Source: an uncultured Selenomonadales bacterium
GTDB lineage: Bacteria > Bacillota > Clostridia > Christensenellales > QALW01
NCBI GenBank assembly: GCA_905200615.1
Contig: CAJKLB010000006.1
Coordinates: forward strand, 20,701-84,700
DNA length: 64,000 bases
Direction: 5' to 3'
Shown piece after piece: positions 15,701-25,132 of the stretch. Both the position numbers and the translations under genes were made by a program. The notes under the pieces are model-generated. The model was not told the origin of the DNA. It ran no database searches and saw nothing but the letters and a program-made list of their open reading frames with translations. How positions within the stretch are numbered: the first letter of the stretch is position 1; the number at the start of each line of letters is the position of its first letter.

Positions 15701-17479
15701 CTACACGGTTTTCTGTGCTTTATTTACAGGTTCTATCGCGTACTTTACTTTAAAATAGTCATAATAATCATTAAATTCTTTCATTTCGCCGCCCTTTACC
15801 TTGCGCAGGTATTCATGGATATCCAGATTCTCATGAGAAATTTCCAGCACGCAGCCGGCGATATTAGAGCAATGATCCGAAACACGCTCCAGATTTGTCA
15901 ATAAATCGGTTAATATAAAGCCCAGCTCTATTGTACATTCTTGTTTTCGCAGTCTTGCGATATGCTGCTTCTTTAAATAATCACGCAGATAATCCACTAC
16001 CTGTTCCAGCGGTTCTACCATAACGGCGCTGTCCAGATCATTATTTTTAAAGGAACGCAAAGCAAGATCTAAAATTTCCGATACCGCATTGATGAGCACA
16101 TTCAATTCACGTCTTGCTTCCCCTGAAAATTCCAGCTTTTTATCATTGATTTCTTCCGCCGATTCCACAATATTAACAGCATGATCCGAAATCCGTTCAA
16201 AATCCCCGATCACGTGCAAAAGTTTGTTGGCTTCGGCACTGTCAGCCTCAGTCATGCTATGGCTTGAAAGCTTTACCAAATACGAACCGATTTTATCCTC
16301 ATAATTATCCACCATGTTTTCTTCTTCCCGTATTTTATCCGCTGTCTTTTCACTGTAGGCAGAAAGCAAGGCAAGTGCTTCTTTAAACGAAGCAACCGAA
16401 AGATCCGCCATTTTAGAAGCTACGGTTTTACAGCGTCCGATCGCCACAGAAGGCGCGGCCATAAAACGCTCGTCCAAAAGTTGAATCTGCTCATTTTTGC
16501 TGTTATCTTTAATAATCAGATAAGAAAGTTTTTCAAGCTGATGGGAACAAGGCATAAGAATAAACAAAGCAATGATTTTAAAAACGGTATGCACAATGGC
16601 GATTCCTAACGGATTTGCCGCCAAGGAAGTAAAAGGAAATTGAAAAATTGCGTTAAGCAAATAATATGACGGCATGATAATAAGTGTTGCGATGATATTA
16701 AAAGAAAGATGAATAACCGCCGCGCGTTTAGCATTTTTTGATGCGCCGATGGACGAAATCATTGCGCTGACACACGTACCGATATTCTGTCCCATAATAA
16801 TGGGAACCGCTGTGGCATATGTAACGCTTCCGGTAATAGTCAGCGCCTGCAGCACACCTACCGAAGCAGAAGAGGATTGAATGATCGCCGTAAATACCGT
16901 TCCTACAATTACGCCTAAAATAGGATTGGAAAACAACGTAAGCACACGAGTGAATTCCGGCACATCTTTTAATCCCGCCACCGAAGCGGACATGGTTTCC
17001 ATACCGAACATCAACACGGCAAAGCCCAAAAGAATCATGCCGGTATCCTTGCGTTTGGCATTTTTCTGGAACATATACAAAATAACGCCGATTAACGCCA
17101 ATATAGGAACGAAAGAAGAGGGTTTAAGCAATTCAATGATGAAATTTCCGCCGCCCTGAATGCCGGAAAGACTTAAAATCCATGAGGTAACAGATGTTCC
17201 CAGGTTGGCACCCATAATCACGCCGATAGCCTGTTTCAGGCTCATGATACCGGAATTTACAAAGCCTACGACCATAACCGTTGTAGCCGAAGAGGATTGA
17301 ATAATGGCCGTAACGCCGAGGCCTAAAAGAAACCCCCGGAAAGTACTGGAGGTCATATTGCCTAAAATCTGTTTTAACTTGTTACCGGCGCGCTTTTCCA
17401 ATGCGGCGCCCATGATATTCATACCGAACAAAAATAAAGCCAAGCCGCCTATCATGGTAAGTATATCAAAGATATCCAT
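15701..17479 (-). CDS. Na/Pi cotransporter family protein with C-terminal PhoU-like domain
   Basis: 592 aa. The N-terminal half has eight or more membrane segments and two copies of the QSSSA motif (near residues 61 and 203) that mark the inverted repeat of NptA/SLC34-type sodium:phosphate cotransporters. Residues about 340-570 form a helical PhoU-like domain (GDFERISDHAVNIVE and a second NLERVSDHCSNIAG). It should import phosphate with sodium, or regulate this in cis through PhoU. GGAGG lies seven bases before the ATG. Upstream are three TTTAACA repeats resembling a Pho box (17539-17579), and the next genes are a HAD phosphatase and a PhoR-like kinase, so phosphate-starvation control is plausible. 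Confidence 0.92.
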   Translation of the reverse strand: MDIFDILTMIGGLALFLFGMNIMGAALEKRAGNKLKQILGNMTSSTFRGFLLGLGVTAIIQSSSATTVMVVGFVNSGIMSLKQAIGVIMGANLGTSVTSWILSLSGIQGGGNFIIELLKPSSFVPILALIGVILYMFQKNAKRKDTGMILLGFAVLMFGMETMSASVAGLKDVPEFTRVLTLFSNPILGVIVGTVFTAIIQSSSASVGVLQALTITGSVTYATAVPIIMGQNIGTCVSAMISSIGASKNAKRAAVIHLSFNIIATLIIMPSYYLLNAIFQFPFTSLAANPLGIAIVHTVFKIIALFILMPCSHQLEKLSYLIIKDNSKNEQIQLLDERFMAAPSVAIGRCKTVASKMADLSVASFKEALALLSAYSEKTADKIREEENMVDNYEDKIGSYLVKLSSHSMTEADSAEANKLLHVIGDFERISDHAVNIVESAEEINDKKLEFSGEARRELNVLINAVSEILDLALRSFKNNDLDSAVMVEPLEQVVDYLRDYLKKQHIARLRKQECTIELGFILTDLLTNLERVSDHCSNIAGCVLEISHENLDIHEYLRKVKGGEMKEFNDYYDYFKVKYAIEPVNKAQKTV

Positions 17480-17502
17480 TGTTACCTCCAGCCATGATAC
17501 AA

Positions 17503-17579
17503 AATATAAAAAGATATGACATTATTTTAACGCACAAATGTTAAATCAGTCCTGCAGCAAATGTTAAATGCTTGTTAAA
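17503..17579 (-). promoter_or_regulatory. Pho-box-like direct repeats and -10 for the Na/Pi gene
   Basis: On the minus strand TTTAACA occurs three times (17573-17579, 17562-17568, 17539-17545), with centre spacing of 11 and 23 bases, i.e. one and about two helix turns. A TATATT (17503-17508) lies 30 bases downstream and no -35 hexamer is visible, as expected for an activator-dependent promoter. The repeats resemble the TTAACA-type PhoP boxes of Bacillus. Confidence 0.55.
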
Positions 17580-18301
17580 TCCTTTTTTTGAGGGTTGGGC
17601 AAAGCTTTGATAAAAGCAAGCAAATCTTGAAAATCGCCATGAGGATAAGAAGAAATTTCCTGATTTTTGCTGTTGATCAAACAATCCGTAAGCAAAAACA
17701 CCCGCATACCCAGCCTTGCGGCAACCATATCCTCCTCTACATCGTTGCCCACCATCAAACAAGCTTCCGGGGAACAGTGTAAAGCGTCGGCAACAGCCTG
17801 ATAATAGTGCAGATTCGGCTTGCAGTAACGGGAATTTTCATAAGTAGTATACAGAGCAAAATCTTCCGGTCTCAAGCCCGCCCATCGGATACGGTTTTGC
17901 GTTCCTGCTGCCGGAAATAAAGGATTGGTTGCCAACGCGACACGAAACCCGCGATACTTTGCCTCTTTTATTATACAAGCGGCCATAGGATCTTTTCTGC
18001 ATACCCTGGCCACATCGTTAAACTCATTTTTATAAAATTCTTCAAAAAAAGGAATGTCTTTTTCCGCGTCCTTTCCGTATACGGAAAGAAAAACTTTCCA
18101 AAACACCTCTTTATTGGTGGCTTGTCCATCATTTTTTACCATAGCGGCGGTGCCGCGCCAAGTGGTGTCGCAAATTTTTTTGGATTCATATCCTCGCAGA
18201 GCGGCTTTTTGGGTCAGCAAACGAAAATATTCCTGGGTAAAGACGGTCTGATCCATAGGCAAAAGCGTTCCGTCAAGGTCAAACAATATAGTGGTTATCA
18301 T
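17564..18301 (-). CDS. HAD-family phosphatase
   Basis: 245 aa. Motif I is DLDGTLL at residues 8-14 with the nucleophile Asp; motif II is the LATNP segment; motif III/IV is KPNLHYYQ and then VGNDVEEDMVAARLG. The cap lies between motifs I and II (residues 18-110), as in type C1 HAD hydrolases. The substrate is unknown; typical ones are small phosphorylated metabolites. The ATG overlaps the stop of the histidine kinase gene (ATGA), so the two are translated together. The tail of the gene overlaps the Pho-box-like repeats of the next gene. An ordinary phosphate-salvage role would fit the neighbours but is inference. Confidence 0.9.
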   Translation of the reverse strand: MITTILFDLDGTLLPMDQTVFTQEYFRLLTQKAALRGYESKKICDTTWRGTAAMVKNDGQATNKEVFWKVFLSVYGKDAEKDIPFFEEFYKNEFNDVARVCRKDPMAACIIKEAKYRGFRVALATNPLFPAAGTQNRIRWAGLRPEDFALYTTYENSRYCKPNLHYYQAVADALHCSPEACLMVGNDVEEDMVAARLGMRVFLLTDCLINSKNQEISSYPHGDFQDLLAFIKALPNPQKKDLTSI

Positions 18302-19953
18302 GATTCTGCCTCTTTCTGTTCCGGAAAGGTAATCGTAATAGCGGTACCGCGGCCGGGAGTGCTTTGAACGCTGAGGGAAGCGCCGTGAAAATTAGCACCA
18401 TGCTTTACAATGGAAAGTCCCAAACCGGTTCCTCCTACTTGTTTGGAATGACTCTTATCCACCCGATAAAACCGTTCAAAAATACGGTCAATATGCTGCG
18501 GTGAAATACCGATGCCATTGTCGCTTACGGTAATATAGGGACGTCCGTTTTTTTGTTTTATCTTAATTTTTACCCATCCGTTCTCTTTATTATATTTAAT
18601 ACCGTTATCGGCAAGATTATAAATCATTTCTTCAATGATACCGGGAATTCCGCTGATAACAAGAGCCTCGCCTTCTGCCGACAGCGCGATATGATTTTCC
18701 GCCGCGACTCCCTGCAGCCGCGAACACACTTGCTGTGCCACGGCAAGAAGATCAACCGGTTCTTTTTGTGCCATAATTGAATTTTCATCCATTTGAGAGA
18801 GCTTGATAATATCATTGACCAGCGTGATCAAACGTCCGGTTTCATCGTAAATACTTTTAGCAAAGCGAGGAATATCCTCACCGCGCACCAGCCCGTTGGC
18901 CATGATTTCGGAAATACCGTAAATGGAGGTTAACGGTGTTTTCAGTTCATGAGAAACATTAGAAGTAAATTCCCTGCGCATACTTTCACGCTGTTCACGC
19001 TCGGTAATATCCAACAGCATAATGACCGCGCCGGAGAGAGCTTTATCCACGGTAACAGGATTGGCAAAAAGCTGATAAACACAGCCGTTTTCCTCAAACT
19101 CCTCTTGGCAGTGCCTTCCCTGCATGGCCTCCTGCGCCGCGTGATTGAACACGGGATTTTGACTCAAGGTAAGAATGCTGTTGCCCGGAGCCGTACTCTC
19201 GGTGCCGAGCATTAAAAGCGCGCTGGAATTGTAAAGCAGAATTTCTCCCGATTTTCCCGCTACGATAAAGCCCTCCGCCATGTTTTCGGTGATGGCGCGG
19301 AATTCCTCCTGCTTTCGTTTTAAATCTGTCATTTGCCGTTGAATTAACTGGTTTTGCCGCAAAATGCGATGCAGCAAAGGAGAAAGTTCACGATATTCCT
19401 CTTCAATCCGGGGATTTTCCGGGTCAATTTCTAAAATAGGACGCATGATTTTTTTCGAAAGCGCAAGAGCTAATCCCAGTGAAAGAGCAAAAAGAACGGC
19501 AACAACGATAACCAGTGGCTGCAGAATGCTCAAAGCTAAAATCCACGCGGGATATTGCACACTGGAAAGACGGATAACGGAGCCATCGGAAAGTCTCTTA
19601 GCGCAGGCAAAAGAGCGCTGTGTAAAAGAAACCGGATATTCTTTTTGACCGAAGCCGGTATCAAAGGCATCGCGTATTTCGGCGTTTTGCAAAAGATCTT
19701 CCCCATTCTGTGAACCGTATCGCACCGTACCGTCGGGGGCAAGCCAGATAATCTGCTTCTCACTGGAAATGCCCGCAAGATATTCTTCCCCCGATATTTC
19801 AATACCGGAAGAAATAAACGTCAGTTCATTATACATTTCCTCGGCCAATTGATTATTAAAATGGCTGTAAAGAATGCCGATAACCAAGATGACACAAAGC
19901 AGAAGCGCCGTCATGGAGACCGACAAAATACTTCTGAAAATTTTTTCAGTCAT
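18298..19953 (-). CDS. PhoR-like sensor histidine kinase without adjacent response regulator
   Basis: 551 aa. Two transmembrane helices (about 7-30 and 137-165) flank a ~105-aa extracytoplasmic sensor region. Then come a short linker, a PAS domain (215-320; FRAITENMAEGFIVA), the HisKA box SNVSHELKTPL with His335, and HATPase motifs NLADNGIKYN, DNGIGI and GGTGLGLSIVK. The whole layout matches PhoR/WalK-type kinases. Its gene is normally next to the response regulator gene, but here the next gene upstream is on the opposite strand and unrelated, so the partner must be elsewhere. It overlaps the HAD gene downstream. The nearby Na/Pi transporter with Pho-box-like repeats favours a phosphate-sensing role. 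Confidence 0.92.
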   Translation of the reverse strand: MTEKIFRSILSVSMTALLLCVILVIGILYSHFNNQLAEEMYNELTFISSGIEISGEEYLAGISSEKQIIWLAPDGTVRYGSQNGEDLLQNAEIRDAFDTGFGQKEYPVSFTQRSFACAKRLSDGSVIRLSSVQYPAWILALSILQPLVIVVAVLFALSLGLALALSKKIMRPILEIDPENPRIEEEYRELSPLLHRILRQNQLIQRQMTDLKRKQEEFRAITENMAEGFIVAGKSGEILLYNSSALLMLGTESTAPGNSILTLSQNPVFNHAAQEAMQGRHCQEEFEENGCVYQLFANPVTVDKALSGAVIMLLDITEREQRESMRREFTSNVSHELKTPLTSIYGISEIMANGLVRGEDIPRFAKSIYDETGRLITLVNDIIKLSQMDENSIMAQKEPVDLLAVAQQVCSRLQGVAAENHIALSAEGEALVISGIPGIIEEMIYNLADNGIKYNKENGWVKIKIKQKNGRPYITVSDNGIGISPQHIDRIFERFYRVDKSHSKQVGGTGLGLSIVKHGANFHGASLSVQSTPGRGTAITITFPEQKEAES

Positions 19954-20052
19954 AGAGGATACCTCCGATCCTTATTTAGAGTATACACATTTTTTGCCGA
20001 TACGGCAAGGAGTTGTTGCAAAAGATACAGAGGTTTTTGAGGAAAAAGAGGA

Positions 20053-20080
20053 TTGAAAAAAGAAAATTTTATGGTATAAT
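20053..20080 (+). promoter_or_regulatory. Promoter of the tandem paralogue cluster
   Basis: TTGAAA (20053-20058), 16-base spacer, TATAAT (20075-20080). The first gene starts at 20127 after GAGG. Confidence 0.7.
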
Positions 20081-20126
20081 AAATAAAAATCATTTATTTT
20101 ATACTTTTTTTAAAAGAGGTACCCGA

Positions 20127-21056
20127 ATGAAAAAAATCATGTTTTGTATCACGGTATCCTTAACGGTATGTTTGCTGGCCAGCGCGTTATTCCTATGCCT
20201 GTACAGGCCGATCAAAGCCATTCGGTTTTTGGAAGTCGCGGGGCCTTGCCCGATACCGGAAACGGTTGAATATGAAATTCCGCAGGAAATCATCGACAGC
20301 GTTTTCGGCCAAAAACGAAAAATCTACAAAATTGTTTCCCGGCGAACGCTCGGCTATGATAAAGAACTTTTGGAAAAATTCGAGATGAAAAAATACCGTC
20401 CTCTGCAAAGCATAAACGACGATATAGCCGCTATTTATACGACCGGAAATCAAAAGCTTTCCATCTATAAAGACGGTACGTTTTCATTTTGCTTTATCCG
20501 AGTTCCTCCTCAAGGTGAATTTCTGCGTTCATCTAACGAAATAATTAAGGACGCGGAAAGATATTTAAAAAGCAAAGATCTTCTTCCTGAAAATTTTTAT
20601 CAGGATGGATGTTCTCTAATAAAACAATCCGGAAATGCTGGAACCAAAATCACGCAGATGGAGCCGATCTTTCGGTGCAGCATAGACGGATACGAAGCAT
20701 ACGGAAGCTCCTATATTTGCGTAACGTATGACAGCGAAGGTGTTTTAAGCGTGGATTCCATGTATTCAGGCTATGAGCCCGACAGAACGGTTTCCACCAT
20801 CAGCTTTGAAGAAGCCTGCGCGCTGGTAAAAACGAAGAAAGCCAGCATCAGCTATGAAACGGAGGTTACAGAAACCCCGGATAAAGTTGTGATCGATACC
20901 GCAAAGCTGATATATTTTGATACAAGAGACTATAACGAAGGCGGCACACATATTTTGCCTTGCTATGTCTTTGAAGGACTGGCTTATGTGGGCGATGAAA
21001 CAACAAAATTTCAGGCCACGGTGATGGCGATTCCCGAAAGCATGACGACGAGGTAA
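20127..21056 (+). CDS. Membrane-anchored protein of unknown family, paralogue 1
   Basis: 309 aa from the ATG at 20127, which has AGAGG upstream; a 38-residue longer frame lacks a start signal. Residues 5-27 form a hydrophobic N-terminal anchor or uncleaved signal, so the rest should face outward. The body shares with its two neighbours the marks KIVSRR, the stretch LLPENFYQ, DGYEAYGSSY, and GTHILPCYVFE near the C-terminus. The sequence resembles the extracytoplasmic folds of YycH/YycI- or PepSY-like regulators in its spacing (a late LPxY/F block), but this is a weak impression. I assign no function. It lies divergent from the sensor kinase, 173 bases away, which could be meaningful for a periplasmic-side modulator. 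Confidence 0.85.
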   Translation: MKKIMFCITVSLTVCLLASALFLCLYRPIKAIRFLEVAGPCPIPETVEYEIPQEIIDSVFGQKRKIYKIVSRRTLGYDKELLEKFEMKKYRPLQSINDDIAAIYTTGNQKLSIYKDGTFSFCFIRVPPQGEFLRSSNEIIKDAERYLKSKDLLPENFYQDGCSLIKQSGNAGTKITQMEPIFRCSIDGYEAYGSSYICVTYDSEGVLSVDSMYSGYEPDRTVSTISFEEACALVKTKKASISYETEVTETPDKVVIDTAKLIYFDTRDYNEGGTHILPCYVFEGLAYVGDETTKFQATVMAIPESMTTR

Positions 21057-21062
21057 GAAAGA

Positions 21063-21994
21063 ATGAATAAAAAACTTTTAATTGCAGGCGGCGCAATCGT
21101 GTTGCTGATTTGTGTGACGGTAAGCAGCTTTTTCTTGCTATCTCACAACCATAAAATTAAGCCTATTGTATTCTCTGAAGAAATGTCTATACAGCATCGT
21201 TTGCCGGAAACCATTGAAAATCAAATTCCGCAGGAAAAAATTGAAGCGGTTTCGGCAAAGAATTAAATATTTATAAAATCATTTCACCCCAAATCACCCA
21301 ACAAACGAATCGTCTTTTGAATCTATTTGAAATGGATGATTATGATATCACAGAGTATACATATAGCACAGACTATGATACCGCGGATAAAAGGCTTACG
21401 ATGTATCCGGATGGTTCTTATTCATTTCGTTATAAAAGGGATTTAAGAGAGCCTGTAAGCTTTACACTGGAAGAGTTAATTCCGATTGCAGAAAATGATT
21501 TAACCAAACTTGGTTTGATGCCGGATAATTTTTATCAAGGCGGTCAAAGTGGCTATCGGAGATCGGATGGAGAAAACGAACCAATCGTTCTTAGTTTTGG
21601 GCCAAGTTTTTATCGGGAAATAGATGGTTATATGGTATACGGAAGTTCTTTCATACGTACAGAATATGATAATCAGGGATTACTCAAAATTTCTTCCAGG
21701 TATTCTGATTATACATTCGACAGAACCGTTACTGCGCTTGATTTTGAGGAGGCTTATTCCTTAATTCGAAGTGAACACGCGGGAAGTAATCTTGAGGAGT
21801 TCACGATAGGTGAAATTGATAAAATTATTCTGAGCGATGTACAGTTGGTCTACTATGATACAGGAGACAGACAAGATCCCGGAACGCATATTCTGCCTTG
21901 TTATGTTTTTGAGGCGACGGCTTATTCGGGAGAGGAAACAACAGAATTTGAATCGTGGGTGATGGCGATTCCCCGCAGCATAACGACGGGGTAG
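21063..21994 (+). pseudogene. Paralogue 2, broken by a one-base frameshift
   Basis: The ATG at 21063 opens a 67-codon frame that ends at 21266, and the remaining homology continues in another frame to 21994. Aligned with paralogue 3, the reading ...IEAV-FGKE... is restored by adding one base near 21250, where this copy has GGTTTCGGC against GTGTTTGGT. So a single-base deletion is the simplest cause. Downstream of it the protein is intact in sequence (ENFYQGGQ, GTHILPCYVFEA), so the lesion looks recent. A sequencing error or programmed slippage cannot be excluded: no clear heptameric slippery site is seen. The 5' end is almost identical to that of paralogue 3, pointing to recent duplication. 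Confidence 0.85.
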
Positions 21995-22088
21995 ACATAT
22001 ACGCGCCGTCTCTCTTGCGACGGGGCGGAAATAAGGCGCAGAAATTTGCCTTGTTTTTAGAATATTGGGCAGAAAGGAAGAATAGTAA

Positions 22089-23027
22089 ATGATGAATAAA
22101 AAGCTTTTAATCGCAGGCGGCGCAATCGTGTTGCTGGTTTGTGTTGCGGTAAGCAGCTTTTTTTTGATATCTCACAACCATAAAATTAAGCCTATTGTAT
22201 TCTCTGAAGAAATTTCTATGCAGCATTGTTTGCCGGAAACTATCGAAAATCAAATTCCAAAGGAAACTATTGATGCTGTGTTTGGTAAAGAAATGAATCT
22301 TTACAAAATTGTTTCTCGCCGAATAAATGGATATGATGAAGACTTGCTGGAAAAATTTCAAATGGAAAACTATAGTGTATCTGATGATCCGGAAGACTAT
22401 GTTACTACCTATAAAACAGCAGATAAAAGACTTCATATCTATAATGACGGTTCGTTTACGTTTTCGCTTACACGGATTTCTGTAGATGAACCGCTAACTA
22501 CATCTTTTGACGAGTTAAAAGTAACGGCAAAGGAATATTTGGAAAGCAAAGATTTGCTTCCTGAAAATTTTTATCAGCAGGGCTATACAAAATCAGAAGT
22601 ATCGAGCAACGGGGAAACAATCGTTCCCCGTATGGGATCGAGCTTTGTGCGTAAAATAGATGGTTATGAGGTTTATGGAAATTCTTTTATTGATACAGAT
22701 TATGATAATCAAGGACTGCTGAGTATTTATTCTATTTATTCTGATTATATGTTTGATACAACTGTACAAACAATTGGTTTTGAAGACGCGTATTCGTTGA
22801 TGTACAGTGAAAGTAGTTATGTGCAAAATTCTTATAAAGAACAACTGTCAGAGAAAATAGATAAGATTATATTAAACAATGCGCAATTGGCCTACTATGA
22901 TGTGGGGAGGGAAGGAACGCATATTCTGCCGTGTTATATTTTAGAAGGAATAGCTTATGCGGGCGAGGAAACTACAGAATTTCAATCTTGGGTGATGGCG
23001 ATTCCCCGCAGCATGACAACGGGCTGA
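22089..23027 (+). CDS. Membrane-anchored protein of unknown family, paralogue 3
   Basis: 312 aa; start ATG at 22089 (or 22092) after AAAGGAAG. An N-terminal hydrophobic anchor (residues 6-26, AGGAIVLLVCVAVSSFF) precedes an extracytoplasmic body with the family marks KIVSRR, LLPENFYQQG, DGYEVYGNSF and GTHILPCYILEG. The first ~25 codons are nearly the same as those of paralogue 2 at DNA level, while the middle parts differ more, so either selection or gene conversion acts on the 5' end. All three copies may form one transcription unit from the promoter at 20053. Function unknown. Confidence 0.88.
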   Translation: MMNKKLLIAGGAIVLLVCVAVSSFFLISHNHKIKPIVFSEEISMQHCLPETIENQIPKETIDAVFGKEMNLYKIVSRRINGYDEDLLEKFQMENYSVSDDPEDYVTTYKTADKRLHIYNDGSFTFSLTRISVDEPLTTSFDELKVTAKEYLESKDLLPENFYQQGYTKSEVSSNGETIVPRMGSSFVRKIDGYEVYGNSFIDTDYDNQGLLSIYSIYSDYMFDTTVQTIGFEDAYSLMYSESSYVQNSYKEQLSEKIDKIILNNAQLAYYDVGREGTHILPCYILEGIAYAGEETTEFQSWVMAIPRSMTTG

Positions 23028-23233
23028 AAAAACGTTACTGTTTTCTTACATCAAAACAAGAACTTTCGCCTTTACGCGGAACTTTCTAACAAGATTTTTT
23101 CCACGGTTTCCTTTTCCTTGATCTTCTGCCGTGATGTAATTTTAAGCATAATGAGTATTTTTATCACAATCCAGAGAATTCATAATAAAGTGAAAAATAT
23201 ACTTTGCTCCTGAAACCGAATACCGACGCGAAA

Positions 23234-23315
23234 AAAAGAAAGAGCATATTCAGTTCCCGGATCATCAAATTCCGGGGATCCGTTAAACGGAACAGCTGAA
23301 TATGCTCTGTTTTTT
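23234..23315. terminator. Large bidirectional terminator hairpin
   Basis: Perfect 13-bp outer stem (23241-23253 with 23296-23308), T-run to the right, A-run to the left. The 42-base interior holds a second inverted repeat (CGGATC/GATCCG). It separates the convergent paralogue 3 and ACT genes. The rest of 23028-23371 shows no gene. Confidence 0.85.
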
Positions 23316-23371
23316 GCCTTTTGCGGATCTTTCTTTTTATAAACGGAAAGAACGGGCTTTACGGTTATCGG

Positions 23372-23800
23372 TTATATTTCATAAATATCCGATTCTTTCA
23401 GGGTTGCAAAGCCCTTAGCGTGAAGCGCTTTCTCAGCGGCATCGTTATCCTCCACCCGCATAACGGCATAGGCGGCAAAATCAGAAGACGCGGTAAAGGC
23501 ATAGGTATATTCAATATTAATACCGGCTTCCCCCAAGGCATCCAGAACGCCGTAAAGCGCGCCGGCCTTATCGCTGATCTTTACCGCGATAACGTCAATA
23601 GAAGTAACAATGGAATAATCACTGAGAATTTCTTTGGCTTTTTTCTCGTCTGAAACGATGAGGCGCAAAATACCAAAGTCCTGCGTGTCCGCAATGCTCA
23701 TCGCGCGAATGTTTACCTGCGCGTCAGATAGCGCCTTCACCATAGGCAACAGCTTGCCGGGTTTGTTTTCCACAAAAACAGATAATTGTTTTATGGCCAT
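23372..23800 (-). CDS. Tandem ACT-domain protein
   Basis: 142 aa, two ACT domains (residues about 4-66 and 70-138) with the typical start LSVFVENKPGKLLPMVKAL and repeat ISDKAGALYGVLDALGEAGI. ACT domains bind amino acids and adjust enzyme activity. Genes of this type regularly follow paaK in anaerobes, often annotated as amino-acid-binding proteins. It is the last gene of the aryl-acid operon, 12 nt after paaK, with AAGGAGG before the ATG. A likely job is sensing aromatic amino acids to control PaaK or Ior; this is inference. Confidence 0.9.
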   Translation of the reverse strand: MAIKQLSVFVENKPGKLLPMVKALSDAQVNIRAMSIADTQDFGILRLIVSDEKKAKEILSDYSIVTSIDVIAVKISDKAGALYGVLDALGEAGINIEYTYAFTASSDFAAYAVMRVEDNDAAEKALHAKGFATLKESDIYEI

Positions 23801-23812
23801 TGTGATTCCTCC

Positions 23813-25120
23813 TTAATCATGCAATTTTCGTTTATCAATTACTCTTACCGCCTTACCTTCGCTGCGCACAATCGTCTTAGGTGAAACCAAATGCACCTTG
23901 GGTCCTATTCCGAGCATGGCGCGCATGGCATCTGTCAAAATCTTTTCGCGCTGCTGTGTTTCTGCTATCTTGTCAGAGAATTGCTCAGCGGAAAGTTCCA
24001 CATAAACATCAAGGGTATCGCTGTTTTTTTCACGGTCGACCACGATTTGATAATTGGGCGAGTAGCCCTCATTCAGCAGCACGGTTTCTATCTGGCTGGG
24101 GAATACATTGACGCCGCGTATAATCAGCATATCATCGCTACGTCCCATCGGTTTGCTCATTCTCACATGCGTTCTGCCGCAGGAGCATTTTTCTCTTGAA
24201 AGAACACAGATGTCTCTTGTTCTGTACCTGAGCAGCGGAAAAGCCTCTTTATCTAAAGAAGTGAATACAAGTTCTCCTTTTTCACCTTCGGGAAGGACTT
24301 CTCCCGTTTCAGGATCAATGATTTCCGCATAAAAATGATCCTCGTTAATGTGCATGCCCTTTTGTTCCGAACATTCAAACGCTACGCCGGGGCCGCTGGT
24401 TTCGGTAAGTCCGTAAATATCATATGCTTTGATGCCAAGACTGCGTTCAATCTCTCTTCTCATTTCCTCCGTCCACGGCTCCGCGCCGAAAATACCGGCT
24501 TTCAGCTTGTTATCCTCCGGCTTGTAGCCCTTTTCTGCCAGCGTTTCTCCTATGTAGGCGGCATATGAAGGCGTACAGCAAAGGATGGTAGATCCCAGAT
24601 CCATCATAAACTGTATCTGCCGATCCGTATTTCCCGATGACATCGGCAATGTCAGGCAGCCTACCTTATGGGATCCGCCGTTCAGCCCCGGACCGCCTGT
24701 AAACAGGCCGTACCCATAGCAAACATGGCAAACATCCTCATTGGTTCCGCCCGCGGCAACAATCGCTCTCGCGCAGCACTCCTCCCAAAGGTCAATATCA
24801 TGCTGCGTATAAAAGGCCACAACTCTTTTTCCGGTTGTGCCTGAGGTAGATTGTATCCGTACGCAATTTTTTAAATCCGTTCCGAGAAGTCCGTACGGAT
24901 ACGCTTCGCGCAGATCGGCTTTTGATAAAAAGGGAAGCTTTTTAATATCGTCTATGCTTTTGATGTCTTCGGGCTTTACCCCCTTTTCATCCATCAGATT
25001 TCTGTAATACGCCACATTTGTATAGACATGCCGAACTTGTTTTACGATTTTTTCATTTTGTATTTCCCTGATTTTCTCATAGGGAAGCGTTTCAATTTCC
25101 GGTTGATAATATCTTTCCAT
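23813..25120 (-). CDS. paaK: Phenylacetate--CoA ligase
   Basis: 435 aa, the usual length. Adenylate-forming enzyme that makes aryl-acetyl-CoA from arylacetate, ATP and CoA in the cytoplasm. Motifs: P-loop QSTSGTTGKR near residue 92, YGYGLFTGG, IYGLTETSGPG near 240, and the C-terminal RGVNVFPSQIE with the conserved late PKTIVRSEGKAVRV carrying the lysine. It lies between iorB and the ACT gene with gaps of 12 nt each. In anaerobes it works with indolepyruvate:ferredoxin oxidoreductase in either direction: degradation of aromatic amino acids, or reductive synthesis from arylacetates. Which one applies here is not shown by the sequence. Confidence 0.95.
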   Translation of the reverse strand: MERYYQPEIETLPYEKIREIQNEKIVKQVRHVYTNVAYYRNLMDEKGVKPEDIKSIDDIKKLPFLSKADLREAYPYGLLGTDLKNCVRIQSTSGTTGKRVVAFYTQHDIDLWEECCARAIVAAGGTNEDVCHVCYGYGLFTGGPGLNGGSHKVGCLTLPMSSGNTDRQIQFMMDLGSTILCCTPSYAAYIGETLAEKGYKPEDNKLKAGIFGAEPWTEEMRREIERSLGIKAYDIYGLTETSGPGVAFECSEQKGMHINEDHFYAEIIDPETGEVLPEGEKGELVFTSLDKEAFPLLRYRTRDICVLSREKCSCGRTHVRMSKPMGRSDDMLIIRGVNVFPSQIETVLLNEGYSPNYQIVVDREKNSDTLDVYVELSAEQFSDKIAETQQREKILTDAMRAMLGIGPKVHLVSPKTIVRSEGKAVRVIDKRKLHD

Positions 25121-25132
25121 TGTTTTACCCTC

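Noticed and set aside
21241..21270. Programmed frameshift in paralogue 2
   Set aside because: No slippery heptamer or downstream pseudoknot seen; a simple one-base deletion relative to paralogue 3 explains it.
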